A stretch of DNA of 6,947 nt, taken from NCBI GenBank assembly GCA_011390855.1, contig JAABRN010000545.1:1-6947 (forward strand). Direction: 5' to 3'. The first letter of the stretch is position 1. The number at the start of each line of letters is the position of its first letter. Shown here piece after piece: positions 1 through 4,717 of the stretch. The notes below the pieces were generated by a model. It was not told where the DNA came from. It did no database searches and saw nothing but the letters and a program-made list of their open reading frames with translations. The stretch comes from Hydrogenophaga sp. (GTDB taxonomy: Bacteria > Pseudomonadota > Gammaproteobacteria > Burkholderiales > Burkholderiaceae_C). Both the position numbers and the translations under genes were made by a program.

Positions 1-130
1 AGGGGGCAGCCTCTGCCAGGAGCGCCCCGCCCTGGTTGATCAGGTTGAGTACCGTACCCACCACGGCCGACACCCGCAGCGCATTCACCACGATGTGTCT
101 CGATGAGGCGGCCTTGATGAGTTGTTTCAT
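1..130 (-). CDS. NrtS-like small membrane protein, N-terminal part (runs off window)
   Basis: The first 43 codons of a minus-strand gene are visible, starting at the ATG complementary to 128-130 and leaving the window at base 1. The peptide begins MKQLIKAASS and continues with ALRVSAVVGTVLNLINQGGA, a hydrophobic helix ending in LINQG. That pattern is typical of the short two-helix proteins annotated as nitrate/nitrite transporter NrtS, usually about 70-90 residues, so roughly half is missing here. The assignment is by remembered family pattern and is tentative. A GAAG lies about 8 nt before the start as a weak ribosome site. The gene is transcribed away from the bufferin operon, and a GTAACC-type promoter on its own strand lies about 150 nt upstream. 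Co-regulation with the operon is therefore possible, but unproven. Confidence 0.6.
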   Translation of the reverse strand, partial: MKQLIKAASSRHIVVNALRVSAVVGTVLNLINQGGALLAEAAP

Positions 131-284
131 CCAATGACTTCAGAAATGACAGCAAGTAACGGGCTACCCGAAAGCAGGCAACAGCGCATGCCGTCGGCGT
201 GCATTGTGTACCAACCCGGAAACCCGCCCCTACACGTCTTGCAGCTGCCGGACCGAAAAACTGGAGGGCTTTGGCAGAGGCTGC

Positions 285-312
285 AAATCGCCCGACAGGA
301 CTGCCCGGTTAC
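285..312 (-). promoter_or_regulatory. Candidate ECF-sigma promoter facing the NrtS-like gene
   Basis: Read on the minus strand, GTAACC (312 to 307) is followed after 16 nt by CGATTT (290 to 285). From memory, the Caulobacter SigF (ECF16-type) promoter is GTAACC-N16-CGAA, and this family of sigma factors controls bufferin genes there. The match to the -35 box and spacing is good and to the -10 is partial. Transcription would start near 278, leaving a leader of about 150 nt before the NrtS-like start codon. Confidence 0.45.
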
Positions 313-354
313 AGCCAGGCTTCAAATAAAAAACTTTTTCAGTTCGCTGTAACC
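307..354. repeat. 9-bp perfect inverted repeat containing both GTAACC boxes
   Basis: GGTTACAGC at 307-315 is the exact reverse complement of GCTGTAACC at 346-354, with 30 nt between the arms. Each arm holds a GTAACC box reading outward, so the repeat is best explained as two divergent -35 elements of one sigma factor rather than a hairpin or a dimer operator. The spacer includes an AT-rich segment (about 322-340) that could act as an UP-like element for both promoters. Confidence 0.75.
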
Positions 355-375
355 AAGCTGCCGCCGCTTCGACAA
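349..375 (+). promoter_or_regulatory. Candidate ECF-sigma promoter of the bufferin operon
   Basis: GTAACC (349-354), preceded by T to give TGTAACC, is followed after 15 nt by CGACAA (370-375). This resembles the GTAACC-N16-CGAA type motif of Caulobacter SigF/ECF16 sigma factors, whose known targets include DUF2282-DUF692-DUF2063-DoxX operons. Initiation would fall near 380, about 80 nt before the bufA1 start. The spacing is one base short of the remembered consensus. No sigma factor or anti-sigma gene is present in this window, so the regulator must lie elsewhere. Confidence 0.6.
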
Positions 376-379
376 CGCA

Positions 380-405
380 GGGTAGGCCACGTTTCTGGCC
401 TGCCC
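380..405 (+). promoter_or_regulatory. Hairpin in the predicted bufA1 mRNA leader
   Basis: A 10-bp stem pairs 380-389 (GGGTAGGCCA) with 396-405 (TGGCCTGCCC) around a 6-nt loop, with one G-U wobble. It lies at or just after the predicted transcription start and 44 nt before the ribosome site. There is no T-run after it, so it is not an intrinsic terminator. A role in protecting the 5' end of the message is plausible but inferred. Confidence 0.5.
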
Positions 406-459
406 GCCCAAAGGACATGCCTGTGGGTGGAGTCACAAAACCGCTTTCAGGAGTCCTTC

Positions 460-780
460 ATGCAAAACACCTTTACCCGCCGCACCGCCAACCGTTACGC
501 ATCCGGCGCCGCCCTGGCACTGGCCATGGGCGCCGCACTCACGCTGGCGGCCGCGCCCGTGGCTGCACAGAGTGCAGACAAAGAGAAATGCTTCGGTGTG
601 GCCCTCAAGGGAAAGAACGACTGTGCCGCTGGCCCAGGCACCACCTGCGCAGGCACCTCCAAGGTCGACTACCAGGGCAACGCCTGGTCCCTCGTTCCCA
701 AGGGCAGCTGCGAGAAGACCGCATCGCCCAAGTCGCCCAGCGGCTTCGGGCAACTCAAAGAGTTCAAAGAAAAGGCCTGA
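460..780 (+). CDS. bufA1: BufA1-family bufferin precursor (DUF2282), periplasmic copper-binding RiPP
   Basis: A 106-residue precursor. Residues 1-36 form a signal peptide: an Arg-rich start (TRRTANR), a hydrophobic Ala/Leu core (17-31) and APVAA before the likely cut near 36-39. The mature part carries four cysteines, C44 (KCFG), C55 (NDC), C63 (TTCAGTS) and C84 (KGSC), plus the DUF2282 hallmark KVDYQGNAW (68-76). In characterised bufferins the MNIO enzyme BufB with BufC modifies the central cysteines to thiooxazole-type groups, and the exported product binds copper in the periplasm. By analogy C55 and C63 are the modified pair and C44/C84 the outer pair. A Lys-rich tail (85-106) follows. AGGAG at 449-453 fixes the ATG, although the frame stays open upstream. 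It is the first gene of the operon, 37 nt before bufB1, behind a GTAACC-type promoter. Confidence 0.93.
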   Translation: MQNTFTRRTANRYASGAALALAMGAALTLAAAPVAAQSADKEKCFGVALKGKNDCAAGPGTTCAGTSKVDYQGNAWSLVPKGSCEKTASPKSPSGFGQLKEFKEKA

Positions 781-817
781 GGCCCCGGGCCTGCCACCAC
801 ACCCAGCGCGCGCACAG

Positions 818-1759
818 ATGAACCTCGCCGATCGCCAGGCCAGAGCCGTTTCAAGGCGCAACCCACTCCCCTCGCGGGGTGGGCTCGGCCTGAAGGCACA
901 ACACTTTGCGCATGTTCGGGGCACCCGCCCCGATGTGGGCTTCTTCGAGGTTCATGCCGAGAACCACCTGGTGGCGGGCGGTCCGATGCTGTGGCACCTT
1001 GAAGCCATCCGGGCCGAGTATCCGCTGACGATACACGGCGTGGGTCTGTCGATCGGTTCCGAGGCGGGGCTTGATGAAGCCCACCTCGACGCTGTCGCCA
1101 GGCTGGTGCGGCGGTTCGAACCTGCGGTGTTCTCCGAACACCTGGCGTGGTCCTCGCACGATGGCCACTGCTTCAACGACCTGCTGCCCGTGCCCTACAA
1201 CCTTCCCACGCTGCAGCGGGTCTGCCGCCACATCGACCAGATCCAGAACCGCATGAGCCGGCGGTTGCTGCTTGAGAACCCTTCCACCTACCTGGGCTGG
1301 GCGGCATCCACCTGGAGCGAAGGCGCCTTCATGGCCGAGGTGGTGCAGCGCACCGGCTGCGGCCTGCTGCTGGACGTGAACAACGTGTACGTATCGGCCA
1401 TCAACCAGGGCGCCGATCCTCTGGCGGCGCTGCACGAACTCCCGCTGCGCCACGCCAAACAGATCCACCTCGCCGGATTCGCCGAGTCGTTTGACGATTG
1501 GGGTGTCCGGCTGCTCATCGATCACCACGGCGCGAGTGTTTCTGACGCCGTTTGGGCCTTGTACGACGCCGCCCTGGCACGCACAGGCCCTGTTCCCACC
1601 TTGCTGGAGCGCGACCAGAACATCCCGGACTTCGCCGTGCTGATGGCCGAGATGGCCCTGGCCGAAAAACACATGGCGTGCGTCGTGCCATCTGTCAGCG
1701 GCCTTGCTTCTTCATCGACCGCTTTGCCCGCCCTTGCCACTGCCGAGGCCCAGCCATGA
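818..1759 (+). CDS. bufB1: BufB1, MNIO/DUF692 bufferin maturase
   Basis: A 313-residue TIM-barrel enzyme of the DUF692 family, the multinuclear non-heme iron-dependent oxidative enzymes that include MbnB. It is expected to oxidise cysteines of the BufA1 precursor in the cytoplasm before export. Family ligand motifs appear in order: LGL (23-25), FEVHAENH (43-50), IHGVGLSIG (72-80), SEHLAW (106-111), LLENPSTY (151-158), LLDVNNVYV (184-192), IHLAGF (216-221), DHHG (235-238) and LLERDQNIP (262-270). The acidic, His and Asn residues in these motifs are those that bind the iron cluster in relatives. The ATG at 818 is chosen because it gives the usual short lead before LPSRGGLGL. The frame is open far upstream across bufA1, and no clear ribosome site is visible. 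A low-complexity Ala/Ser tail (291-313) is extra. The stop codon begins an intercistronic hairpin. Confidence 0.94.
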   Translation: MNLADRQARAVSRRNPLPSRGGLGLKAQHFAHVRGTRPDVGFFEVHAENHLVAGGPMLWHLEAIRAEYPLTIHGVGLSIGSEAGLDEAHLDAVARLVRRFEPAVFSEHLAWSSHDGHCFNDLLPVPYNLPTLQRVCRHIDQIQNRMSRRLLLENPSTYLGWAASTWSEGAFMAEVVQRTGCGLLLDVNNVYVSAINQGADPLAALHELPLRHAKQIHLAGFAESFDDWGVRLLIDHHGASVSDAVWALYDAALARTGPVPTLLERDQNIPDFAVLMAEMALAEKHMACVVPSVSGLASSSTALPALATAEAQP

Positions 1760-1788
1760 GCGCCGCCCGGCCTTTCCGAAGGCGCTCA
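1757..1788 (+). promoter_or_regulatory. Intercistronic hairpin between bufB1 and bufC1
   Basis: TGAGCGCC (1757-1764) is the exact complement of GGCGCTCA (1781-1788), giving an 8-bp stem with a 16-nt loop that starts on the bufB1 stop codon. A smaller GCCTT/AAGGC stem (1770-1774 with 1779-1783) competes with it. No T-run follows, so it is not a terminator. It could tune translation or decay between the two maturation genes; that role is inferred. Confidence 0.45.
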
Positions 1789-1820
1789 GCCCCGCAGTAC
1801 GCAGCACGGAGGGTAGTCCA

Positions 1821-2609
1821 GTGAGCCTGAACGCCTTTGCCCACGCCATGCTGGAGCCATCGGCGCCTGTCCCCGTCGAACTGATCGTGCGAAGCGGTGG
1901 GAACCTGGAACAGCGCTTCGCCGTGCACCGCAACAACACCATGGTCTCGCTGGTCGATGCCTTGCAGTCAAGCTTTCCCGTGGTGGCCGAACTGGTGGGT
2001 GAAACCTTCTTTCGCGCCATGGCCGCTGTGTATGTGCGTCAATCGCCTCCGACGAGCCCGGTGCTCTGGCGCTACGGTCAGGATTTTGATCGCTTCATCG
2101 CGCATTTCGAGCCCGCACGCAGCCTGCCCTACCTGCCTTCGGTGGCACAGGTGGAAGCCGCCTGTGCGCTGAGCCTGCACGCGGCAGACCACGTGCCGAT
2201 GGACCCGGAACAGGTGGCCCTGGCCATCTCCGACGGTGACAACCTGGTTCGGCGCGGCTGCTGCCTGGCACCCACACTGGTGCCGTTGAACCTGACCCAT
2301 GCGGGTGCCGCACTCTGGATGGCCCACCAGCCCGACACCCACATGGCGCTCTCCACGCTCGACACCGACCAACCGCAAGAAGTGCTGATCCACCGCAGTG
2401 GCGAAGGCGTGGTGGTTTGGGAGCCCCCGTCGGGCACGGTGGCATTGGTGCGGCACCTGATGGCCGGGCTGCGCCTGACGCAGTCCGTGGAAGCCGTGGC
2501 CCTGACAGACACCCGCTTCGACTTCGCGATCAGCCTGGGTGGTCTGCTGCACCACGGCCTCGTCGTGGATCTACCGCTGCATCACCCCTCGACACAACCA
2601 CACCCATGA
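1821..2609 (+). CDS. bufC1: BufC1, DUF2063 bufferin maturation partner
   Basis: A 262-residue protein whose N-terminal half matches the DUF2063 (HvfC/BufC N-terminal) pattern: RFAVHRNN (32-39), a following helix ALQSSFPVV, GETFF (60-64), SPVLWRYG (79-86), DRFIAHF (90-96) and LPYLPSVAQVE (102-112). DUF2063 proteins work with DUF692 enzymes, presenting the precursor peptide and stabilising the iron enzyme, as MbnC does for MbnB. The C-terminal half is likely the precursor-recognition part. The GTG start at 1821 is chosen because GGAGGG sits at 1808-1813 with 7-nt spacing and the product then begins in the usual way. The frame is open back to 1704 but would overlap bufB1. The gene lies 61 nt after bufB1 and 12 nt before the DoxX gene. 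Confidence 0.92.
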   Translation: MSLNAFAHAMLEPSAPVPVELIVRSGGNLEQRFAVHRNNTMVSLVDALQSSFPVVAELVGETFFRAMAAVYVRQSPPTSPVLWRYGQDFDRFIAHFEPARSLPYLPSVAQVEAACALSLHAADHVPMDPEQVALAISDGDNLVRRGCCLAPTLVPLNLTHAGAALWMAHQPDTHMALSTLDTDQPQEVLIHRSGEGVVVWEPPSGTVALVRHLMAGLRLTQSVEAVALTDTRFDFAISLGGLLHHGLVVDLPLHHPSTQPHP

Positions 2610-2621
2610 ACGGAGTACCCC

Positions 2622-3158
2622 ATGGAATCCCTGACCCCATTGCCCACGCCACACACCGCACCCACTTCGCTGATTGACCGGCTGGCCGACCTCGTGGCGC
2701 ACTGCCACATTGCCATGAGCCGATTGCCGAACTCGCTGCTCGCATTGCTGGCGCGGTTTTCGATTGCGGCGGTGTTCTGGAAATCGGGACAGACCAAGAT
2801 CGAAGGCCTGACCATCGACTTCATCAGCGGCGAATTTGAGCTGGGCTGGCCCCGCCTTTCCGAAAACGCCGTCGCGCTGTTTGAATACGAATACCAGTTG
2901 CCACTCATTTCGCCTTACCTGGGCGCCTGGATGGCTGCCTTCGGCGAACACCTGTTTCCCATTCTGCTGCTGATCGGGCTCTCCACCCGCTTTTCGGCCT
3001 TTGCGCTGCTGGTCATGACCGCCGTGATCCAGGTGTTCGTGTACCCCAGCGCCTACCCCACCCACGGGGTGTGGGCCGCCGTGCTGCTCTACCTGATGGC
3101 GCATGGCCCCGGCAAGATCTCGGTGGACGCCCTGGTGCGCTACCCTTCGCGCTGCTGA
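2622..3158 (+). CDS. DoxX-family membrane protein of the bufferin operon
   Basis: A 178-residue inner-membrane protein with the DoxX layout. The first helix is about 39-53 and leads into FWKSGQTKIEG (52-62). Then come a loop with FEYEYQLPLISP (87-98), a helix at 104-120 (FGEHLFPILLLIGL), a helix at 126-141 and a last helix around HGVWAAVLLYLM (148-159). The W/K-SGxTK and YxLP-iP features are typical of the DoxX proteins that accompany DUF692/DUF2063 genes; this position is called BufD in some descriptions. Its role is not firmly known, and electron or thiol transfer at the membrane is a reasonable guess. GGAG at 2612-2615 with a 6-nt spacer supports the ATG. It is 12 nt downstream of bufC1 and 6 nt upstream of the next gene, so it is clearly in the operon. 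An N-terminal lead of about 35 residues precedes the first helix. Confidence 0.9.
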   Translation: MESLTPLPTPHTAPTSLIDRLADLVAHCHIAMSRLPNSLLALLARFSIAAVFWKSGQTKIEGLTIDFISGEFELGWPRLSENAVALFEYEYQLPLISPYLGAWMAAFGEHLFPILLLIGLSTRFSAFALLVMTAVIQVFVYPSAYPTHGVWAAVLLYLMAHGPGKISVDALVRYPSRC

Positions 3159-3164
3159 ACCAGC

Positions 3165-3956
3165 ATGGGTGGCCTGGCGCGTTTTGTCGGACGACACCTC
3201 GCAGCCTACCTGGCACGCGAGGTGCATGTGTACGGCACGGCGCCTGCCACCCCGGTGCCATGGCTCATGAGCACACTGGTGCCGGGCGATGTGCTGCTGG
3301 TCGAAGGGCACAGCCGGTTCAGCACCGCCATCAAGTACCTGACCCAGTCCACCTGGTCGCATGCTGCACTCTACGTGGGCAGCGAGGCCCTGGCCGGCGA
3401 ACAAGGGGCGGCCGATGCCTGCTTCATTGAAGCCGATGTACAGACCGGTGTGCGGGCGGTGGGCCTGGCATTGTTCGCACAGCACCACACACGCATCTGC
3501 CGGCCAGTGGGCCTGCACGAGAGCGATCGGCACGCATTGATCAGGCACGCGGTTGCCCAGCTGGGCCGGCAGTACGACCTGAGAAATGTCATCGACCTCG
3601 CTCGCTACCTGCTTCCAACCCCGCCGGTGCCCGCCCGTTTCCGCAGACGCATGCTTTCACTGGGCAGCGGCGATCCCACCAAGGCCATCTGCTCCACCCT
3701 GATAGCCCAGGTCTTTCAGTCCATTGGCTACCCCGTGCTGCCGGAGGTGCGGCTGCAGGACCGCAACGATCCCCAGTGTCCCGATTGCAAGGACGAGATC
3801 TACAGGATCCGGCACCACAGCCTTTTCGCGCCGCGCGACTTCGACGTGTCGCCCTACTTCGACATCATCAAGCCGACCCTGCGGCAAGGCTTCGACTTTC
3901 ATGCGGTCCGATGGGAACCTTCAGGCAACCCTGACCTTGCGCGCTCCCATCCATGA
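3165..3956 (+). CDS. YiiX/lipo-like permuted NlpC/P60-papain cysteine hydrolase
   Basis: A 263-residue protein of the circularly permuted papain-like group annotated as 'lipo-like' or YiiX/YebB-type NlpC/P60 hydrolases. The barrel strand PGDVLLVEG (40-48) is followed by IKYLTQSTWSHAALYVG, with candidate catalytic His66. Glu89 (FIEAD) may be the third polar residue, and the nucleophile Cys176 lies in AICSTLIAQ. The order His-then-Cys is the permuted arrangement. Relatives cleave amide, thioester or peptide bonds; the substrate here is unknown. A CPDC motif (205-208) and the conserved-looking HHSLFAPRDFDVSPYF tail (217-232) follow. I see no clear signal peptide, only an amphipathic start (ARFVGRHLAAYL). 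The ATG at 3165 is 6 nt after the DoxX stop, so translation is probably coupled. The end overlaps the next reading frame by ATGA. A hydrolase like this is not part of the standard bufferin set. Confidence 0.82.
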   Translation: MGGLARFVGRHLAAYLAREVHVYGTAPATPVPWLMSTLVPGDVLLVEGHSRFSTAIKYLTQSTWSHAALYVGSEALAGEQGAADACFIEADVQTGVRAVGLALFAQHHTRICRPVGLHESDRHALIRHAVAQLGRQYDLRNVIDLARYLLPTPPVPARFRRRMLSLGSGDPTKAICSTLIAQVFQSIGYPVLPEVRLQDRNDPQCPDCKDEIYRIRHHSLFAPRDFDVSPYFDIIKPTLRQGFDFHAVRWEPSGNPDLARSHP

Positions 3957-4332
3957 GCTTCTTTCCCTCATTGCCTGGATACGAAGGTGTTCGCCTCATC
4001 CACACCCTGAACCCCGCGACCGGTCGCACGCTGGTCGCCTTCCACATCACCGCCCCTCTAGACGCGGGGTCGCTGCAGGCCGCCCACAAGAAGCTGATCG
4101 CGGCCTGCGTACCCAGGCTGAAACCTGCCAGCACGGCTACGGGGTGCATTCCCAAACCGCCCAGGCCTTCGCCGTGTGCCTGTTCAACTTCATGAACCGC
4201 CCACTGGAAGGCCACGGGGTGAAGGGCAACCCGGGCGTGTTCAGCTCACGCGACCAAACCCTTCGCGACGAAGGCCACGGGCCTCTGGGGGCGTTTCTGG
4301 ACGCGGCTGGCAAGCCTGGGACACAGGTGTGA
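3953..4332 (+). pseudogene. Decayed CMD/peroxidase-related gene (frameshift, internal deletion)
   Basis: The start frame gives MSFFPSLPGYEGVRLIHTL and then KKLIAACVPRLK. From about 4123 the family-like sequence continues in the frame one base earlier, as TCQHGYGVHSQTAQAF and then AVCLFNFMNRPLEGHGVKG. This is the carboxymuconolactone decarboxylase signature (E, 12 residues, CxxCxxxH), restored by adding one base in the AAA at 4121-4123. Three active-site features are degraded: the proton-relay Glu is Lys (4091-4093), the second Cys is Gly (4135-4137) and the usual Ser of the xxSxLN strand is Pro. The stretch expected between the CxxCxxxH helix and the LFNFMNR helix is missing, roughly 60 residues judging from memory of the family. 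Its ATG overlaps the upstream stop (ATGA) and its end is 2 nt before the thioredoxin-like start, as expected for a former operon gene. A sequencing error could explain the frameshift but not the other lesions. Confidence 0.75.
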
Positions 4333-4334
4333 CC

Positions 4335-4697
4335 ATGGAGGTGGTGTGCCTGTGCGCTGCATGGTGCGGCACCTGCCGCGATTACCTGCCCGAGTTCACT
4401 GCGGTGGCCAAAGCACAGCCCGGTTGGCGAATGCGCTGGGTCGATGTGGAGGACTTCGAGGCCGCTCTGGACGAGGCGGACATCACCACCTTCCCCATGG
4501 TCCTGATCGCGAACGGCGAAGGCACATTGTGTTTCGCCGGCCCTGTCACACCCCAGCAGGGCATGCTGCAGCGCCTGTGCAATGCGGCGCGCAAGGGCTC
4601 GCTGCGGCTGGGCGATGCCGAGGCCGCGACCTGGCAGCCATTGCTGAACGCCCTGCAAATTCGAAACGAAAAGGCATCCATTCAGCCTGATCATTGA
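4335..4697 (+). CDS. Short cytosolic thioredoxin-fold protein
   Basis: A 120-residue thioredoxin-family protein with the redox motif WCGTC at 10-14, the partner strand WRMRWVDVED (31-40) and the cis-proline loop TTFP (51-54) before strand MVLIANGE. Its start is unusually close to the active site, so the first strand and helix of a typical thioredoxin are missing. An extra cysteine pair (Cys5, Cys7) precedes the motif. There is no signal peptide, so it should act in the cytoplasm. A likely role is reducing a thiol peroxidase. The gene before it is the wreck of a CMD peroxidase, the kind of enzyme such a protein would recycle, so it may be an orphaned reductant. The ATG at 4335 lies 2 nt after the preceding stop with a weak AGGTG 5 nt upstream. 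The C-terminal 20 residues are polar and probably disordered. Confidence 0.82.
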   Translation: MEVVCLCAAWCGTCRDYLPEFTAVAKAQPGWRMRWVDVEDFEAALDEADITTFPMVLIANGEGTLCFAGPVTPQQGMLQRLCNAARKGSLRLGDAEAATWQPLLNALQIRNEKASIQPDH

Positions 4698-4704
4698 CTG
4701 GTCG

Positions 4705-4717
4705 TATCATCCGGTCA
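4705..4717 (+). promoter_or_regulatory. Candidate -10 box giving a leaderless AraC-family mRNA
   Basis: TATCAT at 4705-4710 lies exactly 6 nt before the regulator's ATG, so initiation would fall on or next to the A of the start codon. No ribosome site precedes that ATG, which fits a leaderless message. No good -35 is seen 16-18 nt further up, so this is weak evidence. The gene could instead be read through from the operon, 19 nt upstream. Confidence 0.3.

Larger units (their letters stand above)
131..459. other. Divergent intergenic regulatory region
   Basis: These 329 bases separate the leftward NrtS-like gene from bufA1. I see no convincing gene in them: short open frames exist on both strands but lack a ribosome site and protein-like composition. 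The half nearer bufA1 holds two facing GTAACC boxes forming an inverted repeat, an AT-rich stretch between them (A6-C-T5 at 328-339), a 10-bp hairpin (380-405) and the bufA1 ribosome site AGGAG at 449-453. The half nearer the NrtS-like gene (131-284) shows nothing I can name. Confidence 0.7.

Noticed and set aside
137..214. 25-codon minus-strand frame ending against the NrtS-like start
   Set aside because: It overlaps the start by 4 nt but has no ribosome site and no distinctive composition; it could be chance.
199..459. Upstream extension of bufA1 to an ATG at 199
   Set aside because: It would put 87 residues before the signal peptide and run through the candidate promoter; AGGAG at 449-453 supports 460.
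572..817. Upstream extension of bufB1 to the ATG at 572
   Set aside because: The extension would overlap most of bufA1 and encode low-complexity Pro/Arg/Ala sequence unlike DUF692 proteins.
433..924. 163-codon open frame on the minus strand over bufA1
   Set aside because: It is antisense to a well-supported precursor gene, rich in Arg/Gly/Ala as expected for a GC-rich shadow frame, with no ribosome site or family pattern.
2571..3548. 325-codon minus-strand open frame across the DoxX and hydrolase genes
   Set aside because: It spans two recognised genes on the opposite strand, is His/Gln/Gly-rich and has no recognisable domain.
4694..4710. TTGACT at 4694-4699 as the -35 for TATCAT
   Set aside because: The boxes are only 5 nt apart, far short of the 16-18 nt needed.
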